Source: CAG-791 sp963650385
GTDB lineage: Bacteria > Bacillota > Clostridia > Lachnospirales > Lachnospiraceae
DNA length: 64,000 nt
Direction: 5' to 3'
Assembly (NCBI GenBank): GCA_963650385.1
Contig: CAVJLL010000003.1
Location: 1-64,000 of the forward strand
A program made the translations under genes and the position numbers. The notes below the pieces were generated by a model. The model was not told the DNA's origin, did no database searches, and was given only the letters and a program-made list of their open reading frames with translations. Shown in pieces: positions 42,375-51,205 of this stretch; within the stretch, counting starts at the first letter, position 1, and each line of letters opens with the position of its first letter.

Positions 42375-43895
42375 TTACCTTTCCGACAAAAAGCGGCTCG
42401 TATAAGACTCCAGTGCCTTCTTCAGATGCTCCTGTGTCTCATCCTCCAGCTTCCCTGTCTTTCGAATGGCATCCATCGCTGCCAGTCCGTCACTGTCCGA
42501 CTCCAGGAAGCGGTACAGTCCCTGCTCATACTCAGCAACGGATTCCGCTGGAACCTCGCTCAGGACATTCTGCGTCACGGCATACAGAATCGCCACCTGG
42601 TTCTCAACCGGAACCGGTGCGGAGTTTTTCTGTTTCAGTACCTCTACTATGCGGGCACCCTGATCCAGTCTGGATTTCGTATCCTTATCCAGATCCGAAC
42701 CAAACTGTGCAAAGCTCTGCAGCTCACGGTACTGTGAATAAACCAGCTTCAGCGTGCCGGCGACCTTTTTCATAGCCTTGATCTGCGCATTTCCTCCGAC
42801 GCGGGATACCGAAATACCCGGATTCACGGCAGGCATGATGCCGGAATGGAACAGCTCCGTTTCCAGGAAGATCTGACCGTCGGTAATCGAAATGACGTTG
42901 GTGGGAATGTATGCCGACACATCCCCCGCCTGTGTCTCGATAATCGGAAGCGCCGTCAGCGAACCGCCGCCCTTTTCCTGTGAAAGCTTTGCCGCACGCT
43001 CCAGAAGTCTGGAATGCAGGTAGAATACATCGCCCGGATATGCCTCGCGTCCCGGCGGGCGCCGGATCAGAAGAGACAGTGCGCGGTATGCAACGGCATG
43101 CTTGGAAAGATCATCGTACACAATCAGCACATGCCTGCCCTTGTTCATGAAGTACTCACCCATAGCACAGCCTGCGTAAGGTGCAATGTACTGCAGAGGT
43201 GCCGGTTCCGATGCCGTCGCGGCAACCACGATGGAATAGTCCATCGCGCCGTTTCTGCGCAGCTGCTCCATGAGATTGGCCACTGTGGAGCGCTTCTGTC
43301 CGATTGCCACATAGATGCAGATTACATCCTTCCCCTTCTGGTTCAGGATCGTATCCACTGCAATGGTCGTCTTGCCGGTCTGACGGTCTCCGATGATCAG
43401 CTCACGCTGTCCTCTTCCGATCGGAATCATCGAATCAATGGCCTTGATTCCTGTCTGCAGCGGTTCCTTTACCGGCTGACGGTCCAGAATACCGGGTGCC
43501 GGCGATTCCACCGGGCGATATTCCGACGCATCGATGGGGCCGGCGCCGTCAATCGGCTGTCCGATCGCATTCACAACACGGCCGATCATGGCTTCTCCAA
43601 CCGGAACCGACACAACACGTCCGGTTCTCTTGACTGTCTGCCCCTCCCGAATTCCTGTATCCTCACCGAATAACACCGCAGAAACGCTGGTTTCCTCCAG
43701 ATTCTGCGCCATTCCAAGGGTCCCGTTCTCAAATTCCAGAAGCTCACCGGACACACAGTTCACAAGGCCGCTGACTCTGGAAATGCCATCACCCACCGTA
43801 AGAACCGTTCCCGTTTCATTCTGGATGATCGCGTTCTGGTAATACTTGATCTGGCTGCGGATTACCTCGGAAATTTTTTCTGGTTTTAATTCCAT
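42375..43895 (-). CDS. atpA: ATP synthase F1 alpha subunit
   Basis: Non-catalytic nucleotide-binding subunit, 506 aa from the ATG at 43895 (MELKPEKISEVI); a GTG three codons earlier is also open, but the family starts at MELKP. Walker A is GDRQTGKTTIA; VGDGISRVSGL and PGREAYPGDVFYLHSRLLERAA are typical. Confidence 0.96.
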   Translation of the reverse strand: MELKPEKISEVIRSQIKYYQNAIIQNETGTVLTVGDGISRVSGLVNCVSGELLEFENGTLGMAQNLEETSVSAVLFGEDTGIREGQTVKRTGRVVSVPVGEAMIGRVVNAIGQPIDGAGPIDASEYRPVESPAPGILDRQPVKEPLQTGIKAIDSMIPIGRGQRELIIGDRQTGKTTIAVDTILNQKGKDVICIYVAIGQKRSTVANLMEQLRRNGAMDYSIVVAATASEPAPLQYIAPYAGCAMGEYFMNKGRHVLIVYDDLSKHAVAYRALSLLIRRPPGREAYPGDVFYLHSRLLERAAKLSQEKGGGSLTALPIIETQAGDVSAYIPTNVISITDGQIFLETELFHSGIMPAVNPGISVSRVGGNAQIKAMKKVAGTLKLVYSQYRELQSFAQFGSDLDKDTKSRLDQGARIVEVLKQKNSAPVPVENQVAILYAVTQNVLSEVPAESVAEYEQGLYRFLESDSDGLAAMDAIRKTGKLEDETQEHLKKALESYTSRFLSER

Positions 43896-43938
43896 TCCAA
43901 CCACATCCTTCTTGTCTCTGACTGCTGCAGTACGTTCG

Positions 43939-44478
43939 CTACAGCACGGTTTCTGTAAGCCTTCTTCGAAGGTCTGAGAGTCTGCCCTTCACCGTTCCGT
44001 CATACTGGCGGCCGTCCATCTCCACCAGAAGTCCTCCCAGAACGGACGGATCGACCTTCTGCTGCAGCAGAACCTTTTTCCCGCTTATGCTCTCAAGCTT
44101 CTCCTGCAGGAGCTCCAGCTGCCCCGGCTCCAGTGCTGCTGCACTGGTCACCTTTGCATCCGCAATCCCGTGATCTTTGCAGTACAGGCTTCGATACGTT
44201 CCTGCACAGGAATTGAACTCCCGCAGAATCCCCTTTTCTGTGAGGATCTTCAGGAAATTCAGCAGATACGGATGAAGTGCTTCGCCGAACGCCTGATCCA
44301 GAAGGCCAAGCCGCTCTTTCTTGGCAATCGACGGCTCCTGCAGCAAACGAATATAATCCTCGTTCTCCCGGAACAAACCCTGCACCGTTTCCAGCTGCTT
44401 CATGATCTCATCGGAAAGTGCTTCCGATGCAGCAAGGTCATACAGGCTTTTTCCGTACAGTGCGCCTGTTCCTGTCAT
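43939..44478 (-). CDS. atpH: ATP synthase F1 delta subunit
   Basis: 179 aa, the stator link between alpha and b. The all-helical N-terminal domain (ALYGKSLYDLAAS) and the C-terminal ILGGLLVEMDGR-type block (VDPSVLGGLLVEMDGRQYDG) fit. Its ATG overlaps the atpF stop by 4 bp (ATGA). Confidence 0.94.
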   Translation of the reverse strand: MTGTGALYGKSLYDLAASEALSDEIMKQLETVQGLFRENEDYIRLLQEPSIAKKERLGLLDQAFGEALHPYLLNFLKILTEKGILREFNSCAGTYRSLYCKDHGIADAKVTSAAALEPGQLELLQEKLESISGKKVLLQQKVDPSVLGGLLVEMDGRQYDGTVKGRLSDLRRRLTETVL

Positions 44479-44978
44479 GATGCCTCTCCTATATGATCCA
44501 GAAATTCATCGATCAGTCTGCGGTGATCCTCCTCATGAATTTCCTTCTCGACCACTTTGCCGGCAATATCCATTGCCAGACCGCCGATTTCATCCTTGGC
44601 CTCATTGACTGCCTTTTTCTTCTCCTGTGCAATATCAGCCTCTGCCTTCGAGCGAATGCCCGCTGCCTGCTGCTGCGCATCCCGGATGGTCTGATCCGCC
44701 TTTGCCTGTGCCTCTTTCTGTGCATCCTGTATGATCCTGGCCGCCTCTGCCTTCGCATCCGACAGGCTTCCCTCATATGCAGCCTTAAGTCCGTCCGCTT
44801 CTGCTCTGGCAGCTCTTGCCTCGGTCAATTCCTTTTCCGACAGCTCTCTTCGCTTTTCCAGAATTCGGTTGATCGGCTTAAAGAGGAATTTCTTCACCAG
44901 CAGCATGGTCAGAAACAGGTTGATGATCGTTGCCACAAATGTCCAGGGGACAATTGTAACAAGGCTTTGTGTCTCCAT
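44475..44978 (-). CDS. atpF: ATP synthase Fo b subunit
   Basis: 167 aa from the ATG at 44978. AGGAGG is 7 nt before it but only 1 nt before an in-frame ATG two codons earlier, so the later start is chosen. One membrane helix (about 11-28, FVATIINLFLTMLLVKKFLF) precedes a long Ala/Glu/Lys coiled coil that forms the stator stalk. Confidence 0.94.
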   Translation of the reverse strand: METQSLVTIVPWTFVATIINLFLTMLLVKKFLFKPINRILEKRRELSEKELTEARAARAEADGLKAAYEGSLSDAKAEAARIIQDAQKEAQAKADQTIRDAQQQAAGIRSKAEADIAQEKKKAVNEAKDEIGGLAMDIAGKVVEKEIHEEDHRRLIDEFLDHIGEAS

Positions 44979-45000
44979 ACCCATTCCTCCTGCCGGCAGA

Positions 45001-45282
45001 TTACTGCAGATAATTCATGAACATTCCGGGAGCAACAAAGATCAGAAGAAGGCCCGTTACGAAGCCGTAGATACCGGTTGTCTCCGCAATGGCGCAGCCC
45101 AGCAGCATCGTGCTGGTCACATCGCTTTTGCACTCCGGCTGCCTTCCGATGGCCTCCAGTGCCTTTGCAACTGCATTGCCTTCACCGATACCAGGTCCGA
45201 TACCTGCAATCAATGCACAGCCTGCACCGATTCCGCATCCTGCCAGTGCAATTCCTCTTGCCAGTAACTGAAAATCTCCCAT
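45001..45282 (-). CDS. atpE: ATP synthase Fo c subunit, Na+-type site
   Basis: 93 aa, two membrane helices joined by the polar loop EAIGRQPE. The ion-site residues are Glu34 (PGIGEGNA), Glu67, Thr68, Thr69 and Tyr72 (AETTGIY). In Na+-binding c-rings these positions hold Gln or Glu, Glu, Ser/Thr, Thr and Tyr. The second Glu at 34 gives the two-carboxylate version described for Fusobacterium nucleatum. Na+ coupling is therefore likely, by inference. AGGAGG lies 6 nt before the ATG. Confidence 0.95.
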   Translation of the reverse strand: MGDFQLLARGIALAGCGIGAGCALIAGIGPGIGEGNAVAKALEAIGRQPECKSDVTSTMLLGCAIAETTGIYGFVTGLLLIFVAPGMFMNYLQ

Positions 45283-45324
45283 GACATACCTCCTGTTGTG
45301 ATCGTTGTGGGTGATGGAAACAAA

Positions 45325-46086
45325 CTACTCTTCTGCCGCGTTGGCGATATACATTGTCGTCAGCATGCAGAAAATAAATGCCTGCATAAATCCGGTAAAC
45401 CAGTCAAAATACAGCGACGAAATTGCCGGAATACCTACATCCAGAATCGGGATCTGCGACAGTACCTTTCCGACTGTTCCAGGGATCAATCCCAGAAGCG
45501 CCGACGAAGCAAGCGCCAGTGCCCAGTAAATCAGGCCGTCAATGACAACGCCGGAGAGGATGTTTCCGAAATGACGGCAGGCCATTGAAACCGGTGTTGC
45601 AAGCTCCGACAGCACGTTGAACGGCGTCATCACGGCAATCGGCTGTGTATATCCCTTTAAATAGCCTCCCAGGCCGCTGGTCTTTATCTTGGTCGCCGTG
45701 ATCATAATGAACACGACAACGGCCCAGGCCGCCTCCGTGGACAGGTCCGCCGTCGGGCTCCAGACGCCGAGCAGACAGATCAGATTCGAAAGGATACTGG
45801 TGGAAAACAGCGCTGCAACGAACGGAATCAACGCATCAAACTTCGTTCCGCCGGTATTATTGCGGACAAAATTCGTTGCCAGCTCAACCAGCCATTCCGC
45901 GACCGCCTGCCGTTTTGTAATATTTTCCACCTTCAGATCGTGCGTCAGAAACAAACACAGTGCCAGGATGACTCCCATAATCACCCACGACACCACCAGT
46001 GTCTCCGAGATGAGAATGTCCCCCAGGATCGGGATCCCGGTCGGAATCCTTGCTAATATTTTGGCTCCCTCAATTGAAAAATCCAT
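45325..46086 (-). CDS. atpB: ATP synthase Fo a subunit
   Basis: 253 aa, about five to six membrane helices. The essential arginine lies in MACRHFGNILSG, and the last helix is FTGFMQAFIFCMLTTMYI. It forms the ion half-channels against the c-ring. GAAGGG precedes the ATG. atpE follows after 42 nt. Confidence 0.95.
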   Translation of the reverse strand: MDFSIEGAKILARIPTGIPILGDILISETLVVSWVIMGVILALCLFLTHDLKVENITKRQAVAEWLVELATNFVRNNTGGTKFDALIPFVAALFSTSILSNLICLLGVWSPTADLSTEAAWAVVVFIMITATKIKTSGLGGYLKGYTQPIAVMTPFNVLSELATPVSMACRHFGNILSGVVIDGLIYWALALASSALLGLIPGTVGKVLSQIPILDVGIPAISSLYFDWFTGFMQAFIFCMLTTMYIANAAEE

Positions 46087-46116
46087 GAATCAGCCCTTCT
46101 TTCTCCGTCCTTTTGC

Positions 46117-46533
46117 TCATTCCTTCTTTCTGCGGTAAGAGGCAACGCCCTTTCCGCGAATCAGAAAGCCCGGCACGAGCAGCGGTATAATCGCCGCCAC
46201 GGGATTGATCGCCGGCACCACAAGCGCCAGGATCATAAACACGATCTGTCCCAGTGTCCGGTATCGATAAGAGAGTGTCATCTTCCGTCTGGCGTTGTCG
46301 TAGTTGTCATCTGCTGCAGCCTTTTCTGCCAGAACTGCCATCAGCCAGAAATTTCCTGCTGCAACGGCAAAACCAAGAACTGCCCCCAGGACAACGCCTG
46401 CATCGAAGGGGACCGACTTCGTGATCGCATGAAGTACTCCAAAGCACAGCAGCATGACCGCTGTGCAGGCAGCGGTTCCCTTCGCCACAAATCCGGTTGA
46501 CTCCTGTACAGCCTCAGACATTTTCAAGCTCAT
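46117..46533 (-). CDS. Small Fo-linked membrane protein (ATP synthase subunit I-like)
   Basis: 138 aa from the ATG at 46533, with about four membrane helices (VMLLCFGVLHAITK, GAVLGFAVAAGNFWLMAVLA, LGQIVFMILALVV, VAAIIPLLVPGFLI). Its position before atpB and its size fit the AtpI/subunit-I group that helps c-ring assembly. AGGAGG is only 2 nt before this ATG, whereas a TTG two codons later (46527) has ideal 8-nt spacing, so the true start may be there. Confidence 0.8.
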   Translation of the reverse strand: MSLKMSEAVQESTGFVAKGTAACTAVMLLCFGVLHAITKSVPFDAGVVLGAVLGFAVAAGNFWLMAVLAEKAAADDNYDNARRKMTLSYRYRTLGQIVFMILALVVPAINPVAAIIPLLVPGFLIRGKGVASYRRKKE

Positions 46534-46584
46534 CGCCTCCTGTTTCTCTTTTCTGCCTCTGCAAAAGCCGGCCAGCGTTCCCAA

Positions 46585-46842
46585 TCAATAGTGCCGGTTG
46601 AATGCTGTCCTCGGCTTCTCCTTCTTGCTCTTGTGAACCGCTGCGCGGTATATCTTCCAGGCCGTCATAAAGGAGCCACCAAGGCCTAGAATCCATGCCG
46701 GAATATAAATCCAAAGCGGAGCCCCCGCCCGGACATTCAACCAATATGCTCCGAGAAGGCACATGAGCAGCGGAGTAACCAGTGACACCCCCAGCTGTCC
46801 GACCAGAGAAAAATTACGAAACACACGTGCAAGCTCGCTCAT
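46585..46842 (-). CDS. AtpZ/AtpI-like protein, first gene of the atp operon
   Basis: 85 aa, two membrane helices (LGVSLVTPLLMCLLGAYWL and IYIPAWILGLGGSFMTAW) and a basic C terminus. It matches the short AtpZ/AtpI type found at the start of atp operons, linked to c-ring assembly or Mg2+ uptake. GGAAGG precedes the ATG. The next gene starts 51 nt on. Confidence 0.82.
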   Translation of the reverse strand: MSELARVFRNFSLVGQLGVSLVTPLLMCLLGAYWLNVRAGAPLWIYIPAWILGLGGSFMTAWKIYRAAVHKSKKEKPRTAFNRHY

Positions 46843-46886
46843 ACGCCTTCCGTTTTTCTTTCAAATTCATCCGATTATTCTCGCCG

Positions 46887-46917
46887 CAGCAAATGACTGT
46901 TTCGCCGTCATTTGCTG
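46887..46917 (-). promoter_or_regulatory. Hairpin in the atp operon leader
   Basis: CAGCAAATGAC (46887-46897) and GTCATTTGCTG (46907-46917) form a perfect 11-bp stem with a 9-nt loop. It lies between the atp promoter and the first gene and has no U-run, so it looks like an mRNA leader structure rather than a terminator. Confidence 0.6.
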
Positions 46918-46932
46918 TGCGCTTTGTATGTC

Positions 46933-46961
46933 ATAATACCTGATTGCGTGGGGCCATGCAA
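46933..46961 (-). promoter_or_regulatory. Promoter of the atp operon
   Basis: Minus-strand TTGCAT (46956-46961) and TATTAT (46933-46938) are 17 nt apart, giving a leader of about 85 nt before the first gene. Confidence 0.75.
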
Positions 46962-47023
46962 TGAATGTGTGGAAATATTTAACAGATTTTGAGACTTGAC
47001 AAATGCGGTTTTTAGTGGATCCG

Positions 47024-48298
47024 TCAATAGAATATGTGCCCGCCGATGCGGTATTTGGGAGTAACCTGCGGGATCGGCGTGCGGAAAAACAGGCAGTTTC
47101 CAACATTGGTCTGTCCGGACATCGCCGCATCCGCCGCTTGGTAGCAGGACGCCGTTGCTTCATCCGAAGCAAGCGCAACCGCAAGGCGGCCGGACATTGC
47201 CGGTGAGAACTGGTTGCTCTGATAAATCACGCCAGACATCGAATTCGGAAACGCACCGGACATAAGCCGGTTGATAACTACAGCACCGACCGCAACCTGT
47301 CCTGCATAGGGCTCGCCGCCTGCTTCACAATAGATCAGATTTGCAAGAAGCGTGCGGTCCCCTTCCTCGAAGGTAATGCTGTCAAGAGATCTCCAGGCGG
47401 ATGCATCCGATGCTGCCTGCAGACGGCGTTCCTCCTCCAGCTGCTTCTCCAGGGCAGAAACCGTTGCATTCTGCGCGTCCAGCTGGTCCTGCAGAAGATC
47501 CACAGCGTCCTGTGCGGAATTCAGCTGCGCGTTGGTTGCATTCAGGGAACCGGCCGTCTGCGTCACAAGAGAATTGACCTGACTGGCCTGGCTGCTGGCA
47601 TCATCATGAAGCTGCTCCAGCTCGTCCATCTGTGCCTGAAGCTCTTCCTGCTCCTGCTCGAGCTCCTCCTTCTTTTCCTTGACCTCCGCCGACGTCTGCT
47701 TATAGCGCTCCAGCGTTTTCTGGTCATATTCATTCAGCTGCTGAATATAGGCACTCCGGTTCAGAAGTTCACCGTAGGAACCGGATTTTAAGAGAATCTC
47801 CAGGTAGTAGGAATTGCCCCTCTCATAGAGGAACTGAATCCGCTTCTTCATGTTCGCATACTGCTGCTCCTGCGTTGCAACGGCATCCTCCAGGTCGCTC
47901 TGTGCCTGGTCGATTTCCTTCTGCTTGTCGGAGATTTCCTGCTCCTTGCTGCTGATCTGCGATGAGAGCTGTGCCAGGTTGGAGGAGAGTACGCTCAGCT
48001 GCGAGTTGAGGCTGTTCAGCGTGCTGGTCAGCGCGTCCTGTTCGTCCCCCAGCTGATCCACAGTCTCCTGTCCTTGTTCCACAGCCTGCCGGGTCTGCTG
48101 TGCCTCCTGTTTCGCCTTTTTCAGCGCTTCCTCCGTCTGCTGCGTCGCGTAAACAGGTATCGTTCCGGCCAGCAAGGACACCACAACAGCTCCGGAGAGA
48201 AGCATTTCTCCCCAGAGCTGTTTTCCTGCCTTCTTTGACCTTTGAATGATTGACTTTTTGCTGCGATTTCTGCTGTGGCGCAGTCTTTGTAACATCAT
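47024..48298 (-). CDS. Exported coiled-coil cell-wall hydrolase, SleB/CwlJ-type
   Basis: 424 aa. A basic 30-residue start and a signal segment (MLLSGAVVVSLLAGTIPVYA) precede a long coiled coil (about 52-300; PcsB-like core KKRIQFLYERGNSYYLEILLKS). A C-terminal Hydrolase_2 domain follows, with LANLIYCEAGGEPYAGQVAVGAVVINR holding the expected catalytic Glu (quoted in part). Such enzymes cut peptidoglycan, classically spore cortex, but the coiled coil points to vegetative or septal use. It starts 7 nt after the dCMP deaminase with no clear ribosome site; a downstream ATG before the signal segment is an alternative. Confidence 0.86.
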   Translation of the reverse strand: MMLQRLRHSRNRSKKSIIQRSKKAGKQLWGEMLLSGAVVVSLLAGTIPVYATQQTEEALKKAKQEAQQTRQAVEQGQETVDQLGDEQDALTSTLNSLNSQLSVLSSNLAQLSSQISSKEQEISDKQKEIDQAQSDLEDAVATQEQQYANMKKRIQFLYERGNSYYLEILLKSGSYGELLNRSAYIQQLNEYDQKTLERYKQTSAEVKEKKEELEQEQEELQAQMDELEQLHDDASSQASQVNSLVTQTAGSLNATNAQLNSAQDAVDLLQDQLDAQNATVSALEKQLEEERRLQAASDASAWRSLDSITFEEGDRTLLANLIYCEAGGEPYAGQVAVGAVVINRLMSGAFPNSMSGVIYQSNQFSPAMSGRLAVALASDEATASCYQAADAAMSGQTNVGNCLFFRTPIPQVTPKYRIGGHIFY

Positions 48299-48305
48299 AG
48301 GCTGA

Positions 48306-48791
48306 TTACACTGCTAATTCGATATGGCGTCCTGTTTCCTGATACTGCTCATAGACAACCCCTGCCGCGTCAAACATCTGCTTGCTGGCAGTGTTGTTAT
48401 CCGATCCTGCATACTTATCGCTCTTGTAAATTACCTTGCGGATTCCCGCCTGAATGATTGCCTTGGCACATTCATTGCAGGGAAACAAGGAGACATACAG
48501 TGTGGAATCCTCCAGAGATCCGCCGCGGTAGTTCAGGATTGCGTTCAGCTCGCTGTGCGTCACAAACGGATATTTGGTCATCAGCGGCTCGCCGTCGCGT
48601 TCCCACGGAAAATGATCGTCATCACAGCCTCTCGGCATCCCGTTGTAGCCGATCGACAGAATCTTATGTTCCTTACTGACAATGCACGATCCAACCTGTG
48701 TGTTCGGATCCTTCGAGCGCATTCCCGCAAGCTGGGCAACTCCCATAAAATATTCATCCCAGGAAATATAATCCCTGCGCTTTGCCGACAT
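48306..48791 (-). CDS. comEB: dCMP deaminase
   Basis: Makes dUMP from dCMP for thymidylate synthesis. 161 aa from the ATG at 48791 with GGAGG upstream. Zinc-site motifs are THSELNAIL (HSE instead of the more usual HAE) and PCNEC. It follows upp by 75 nt and precedes the SleB-type gene by 7 nt. Confidence 0.93.
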   Translation of the reverse strand: MSAKRRDYISWDEYFMGVAQLAGMRSKDPNTQVGSCIVSKEHKILSIGYNGMPRGCDDDHFPWERDGEPLMTKYPFVTHSELNAILNYRGGSLEDSTLYVSLFPCNECAKAIIQAGIRKVIYKSDKYAGSDNNTASKQMFDAAGVVYEQYQETGRHIELAV

Positions 48792-48866
48792 GCCGTCCTC
48801 CATTCTGTGATACCCGGGTTGAAAGCTCCAAAACTCCGATGCAAGCCTTGCCCGCACGAAGAGTTC

Positions 48867-49496
48867 TTACTTGGTTCCGAAAATACGGTCACCGGCATCT
48901 CCGAGTCCGGGAACAATGTATCCGTGCTCATTCAGATGATCATCCAATGCTCCGACATACAGGTCTACGTCCGGATGTGCTTCCGTGAACGCCTTCACGC
49001 CCTCCGGTGCAGCAATGATGCAGAGGAAATGAATCTTCTCGCAGCCGTGCTTTTTCAGCTGAGCCACTGCATCCACAGACGATCCGCCCGTTGCCAGCAT
49101 CGGATCCACCACGAAAACCTCACGCTCTGCGCAGTCAGCCGGAAGCTTGCAGTAATACTCCACCGGCTTGAGTGTTGCAGGATCACGATACATTCCGATA
49201 TGTCCCACCTTTGCTGCCGGAATCATCTGCAGCATGCCGTCTACCATTCCAAGGCCCGCGCGAAGAATCGGAACCACCGCGAGCTTCTTGCCCTTCAGCT
49301 CCTTCGCCACACAATGCGCTACCGGAGTATCAATCTCCACATCCTCCAGCTCCAGGTGTCTCGTCGCCTCATAGCACAGCAGCATCGCAATCTCTCCAAC
49401 CGTTTCACGAAACGCCTTGGTTCCGGTGGTTCTCCTGCGAATGAATCCGATTTTATGCTGAATAAGCGGATGATCCATGATGATAACGTTTGCCAT
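48867..49496 (-). CDS. upp: Uracil phosphoribosyltransferase
   Basis: Salvages uracil to UMP using PRPP. 209 aa, the usual length, from the ATG at 49496 (AGGAGG 5 nt upstream). The PRPP loop is VVDPMLATGGSSVDAV; the N-terminal block is VIIMDHPLIQHKIGFIR and the end is LGDAGDRIFGTK. The rpiB-upp-atp order is conserved in Bacillota. Confidence 0.97.
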   Translation of the reverse strand: MANVIIMDHPLIQHKIGFIRRRTTGTKAFRETVGEIAMLLCYEATRHLELEDVEIDTPVAHCVAKELKGKKLAVVPILRAGLGMVDGMLQMIPAAKVGHIGMYRDPATLKPVEYYCKLPADCAEREVFVVDPMLATGGSSVDAVAQLKKHGCEKIHFLCIIAAPEGVKAFTEAHPDVDLYVGALDDHLNEHGYIVPGLGDAGDRIFGTK

Positions 49497-49602
49497 TCTG
49501 TCCTCCTGCAGTGCCAAGCTGCTCTTTTCTGCTGTATTCTCTAGTATCTATTAGCCTCATCTCGAATCTGCTTTGTAAATTCTTGATCAGTCCTTCTCTT
49601 TT

Positions 49603-50046
49603 TTACTGCTTTTTTTCATATTCTGCAATCTTTGCAATGCGTCTTGCGTGGCGCTCTCCGCCCGAGAACTCCGTTCCGAGAAACGTATCTACAATATCCA
49701 TTGCAACATTCTCGCCGACCACGCCCGCTCCGATGGCCAGAACATTGGCGTCGTTGTGGAGTCTTGTCAGTCTGGCCGTTGTCACGTCATGGCACAGGGC
49801 GCAGCGGATTCCCGGAATCTTATTGGCCGTGATGCTGACACCGATTCCGGTTGTGCAGATCACAATTCCCTGCTGCGTCTCTCCCGATGCTACGCTTTGC
49901 GCCGCCGGCCCTGCATAATCCGGATAATCGCAGGACTGCAGCCCGTCGGTGCCAAAATCCTTCACCTCATAGCCTTGGTCCTTCAGATGAAGGATTACCT
50001 TCTCTTTCAGTTCAAATCCGCCGTGGTCACTCGCAATTGCTATCAT
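49603..50046 (-). CDS. rpiB: Ribose 5-phosphate isomerase B
   Basis: Interconverts ribulose 5-phosphate and ribose 5-phosphate. 147 aa. The start IAIASDHGGFELKEKV and the active-site Cys in VICTTGIGVSITANK are typical. It feeds the substrate of prs. It lies 21 nt after sua5 and 106 nt before upp. Confidence 0.95.
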   Translation of the reverse strand: MIAIASDHGGFELKEKVILHLKDQGYEVKDFGTDGLQSCDYPDYAGPAAQSVASGETQQGIVICTTGIGVSITANKIPGIRCALCHDVTTARLTRLHNDANVLAIGAGVVGENVAMDIVDTFLGTEFSGGERHARRIAKIAEYEKKQ

Positions 50047-50067
50047 ATTCCCCTCCTTCTGCCGTCC

Positions 50068-51162
50068 TTACTGCGGCAGCACTATGATCTTCTGACCGGC
50101 CGCCTTCATCAGACGGTTCATGATCGCCATACCGAATCCGCCGCTTCGGTCTTCATCGGCATCCTTTTTGCCGATTTCCCCGTCCCGAAACGATTCCGAA
50201 TACATCACCGTACAGCCTTCGTCATCAAATTCGCGCAGGATGCGGAACAGGTCTCTTGCAATTTCTGCCTCATCCGACCGGCTCCCCACGCTCTTCACGC
50301 AGTCCGCGCGGTACATACCTCTGGTTTCATCCGTACACAGAACTCCGGTTTTCTCTCCGGCACTCTGCGCCTCCTGCAGCCTGTCATTGATATACGCTGC
50401 GACCTTTTCCGCCGTCCCCTCTACAATCGTCAGGTCCCCCTTCGGGGCATAGTGACGGTATTTCATGCCCGGCGCTTTTGGCTTTTCCTTCGTATCTGCC
50501 GATAAAATGGTGCGGTCCACATCGACATTCCCCAACACCCTTGTCAGCATGGTCTGTGTAACATAGCCCGGCCGGAGAATGGTCGGAACGCCTTCCGTCA
50601 GGTCTATAATCGTGGATTCCAGTCCGATTCCCACCTCACCGCCGTCAATGATCATATCTACCCGGCCGTCCAGATCCTCTCTGCAGTATCTGGCAACGGT
50701 AGGCGAGGGTCTCCCGGAGCGATTGGCAGACGGCGCTGCAATGTAGCCTCCCTCCGCCCGGATCAGGGCCTGCGCTATTTTATTGCTCGGGAAGCGAACG
50801 GCAACGGTATCCAGACCTCCCGTTGTTTCATACGGCACCTCCGCGCCCTTCCGGAAAATCATCGTCAAGGGCCCCGGCCAGAATGCCTCGGCGAGCTTCT
50901 GGGCCTGCGGCGGAAAGTCTTCCACGATCCGCGGTATATCCTCCAGACAGCAGACGTGCACGATCAGCGGATTGTCCGAGGGACGTCCCTTTGCTGCATA
51001 AATCTTCCTGGAGGCCTCCGGATTCAGTGCATCTCCTCCAAGCCCGTACACCGTTTCCGTCGGAAACGCCACCAGTCCGCCCTCCCGCAGAATGCGTCCT
51101 GCCTCTGCAATGGCTGCATCATCAATTTCTTCTTCCGTCATTGACACATACTGTGTCACCAT
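50068..51162 (-). CDS. ywlC: L-threonylcarbamoyladenylate synthase (Sua5/YwlC)
   Basis: Makes threonylcarbamoyl-AMP for the t6A modification of tRNAs. 364 aa. The YrdC domain has AFPTETVYGLGGDA, YAAKGRPSDNPLIVHV and APSANRSGRPSPT; a smaller Sua5 C-terminal domain follows. I chose the ATG at 51162 (AAGGTG 6 nt upstream); one at 51192 is open but has a poor ribosome site. ywlC upstream of rpiB and upp matches the Bacillus order. Confidence 0.93.
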   Translation of the reverse strand: MVTQYVSMTEEEIDDAAIAEAGRILREGGLVAFPTETVYGLGGDALNPEASRKIYAAKGRPSDNPLIVHVCCLEDIPRIVEDFPPQAQKLAEAFWPGPLTMIFRKGAEVPYETTGGLDTVAVRFPSNKIAQALIRAEGGYIAAPSANRSGRPSPTVARYCREDLDGRVDMIIDGGEVGIGLESTIIDLTEGVPTILRPGYVTQTMLTRVLGNVDVDRTILSADTKEKPKAPGMKYRHYAPKGDLTIVEGTAEKVAAYINDRLQEAQSAGEKTGVLCTDETRGMYRADCVKSVGSRSDEAEIARDLFRILREFDDEGCTVMYSESFRDGEIGKKDADEDRSGGFGMAIMNRLMKAAGQKIIVLPQ

Positions 51163-51205
51163 TTCTGTCACCTTCTGTTCCGGATGCTGCATGGCGTTCT
51201 CGCCA

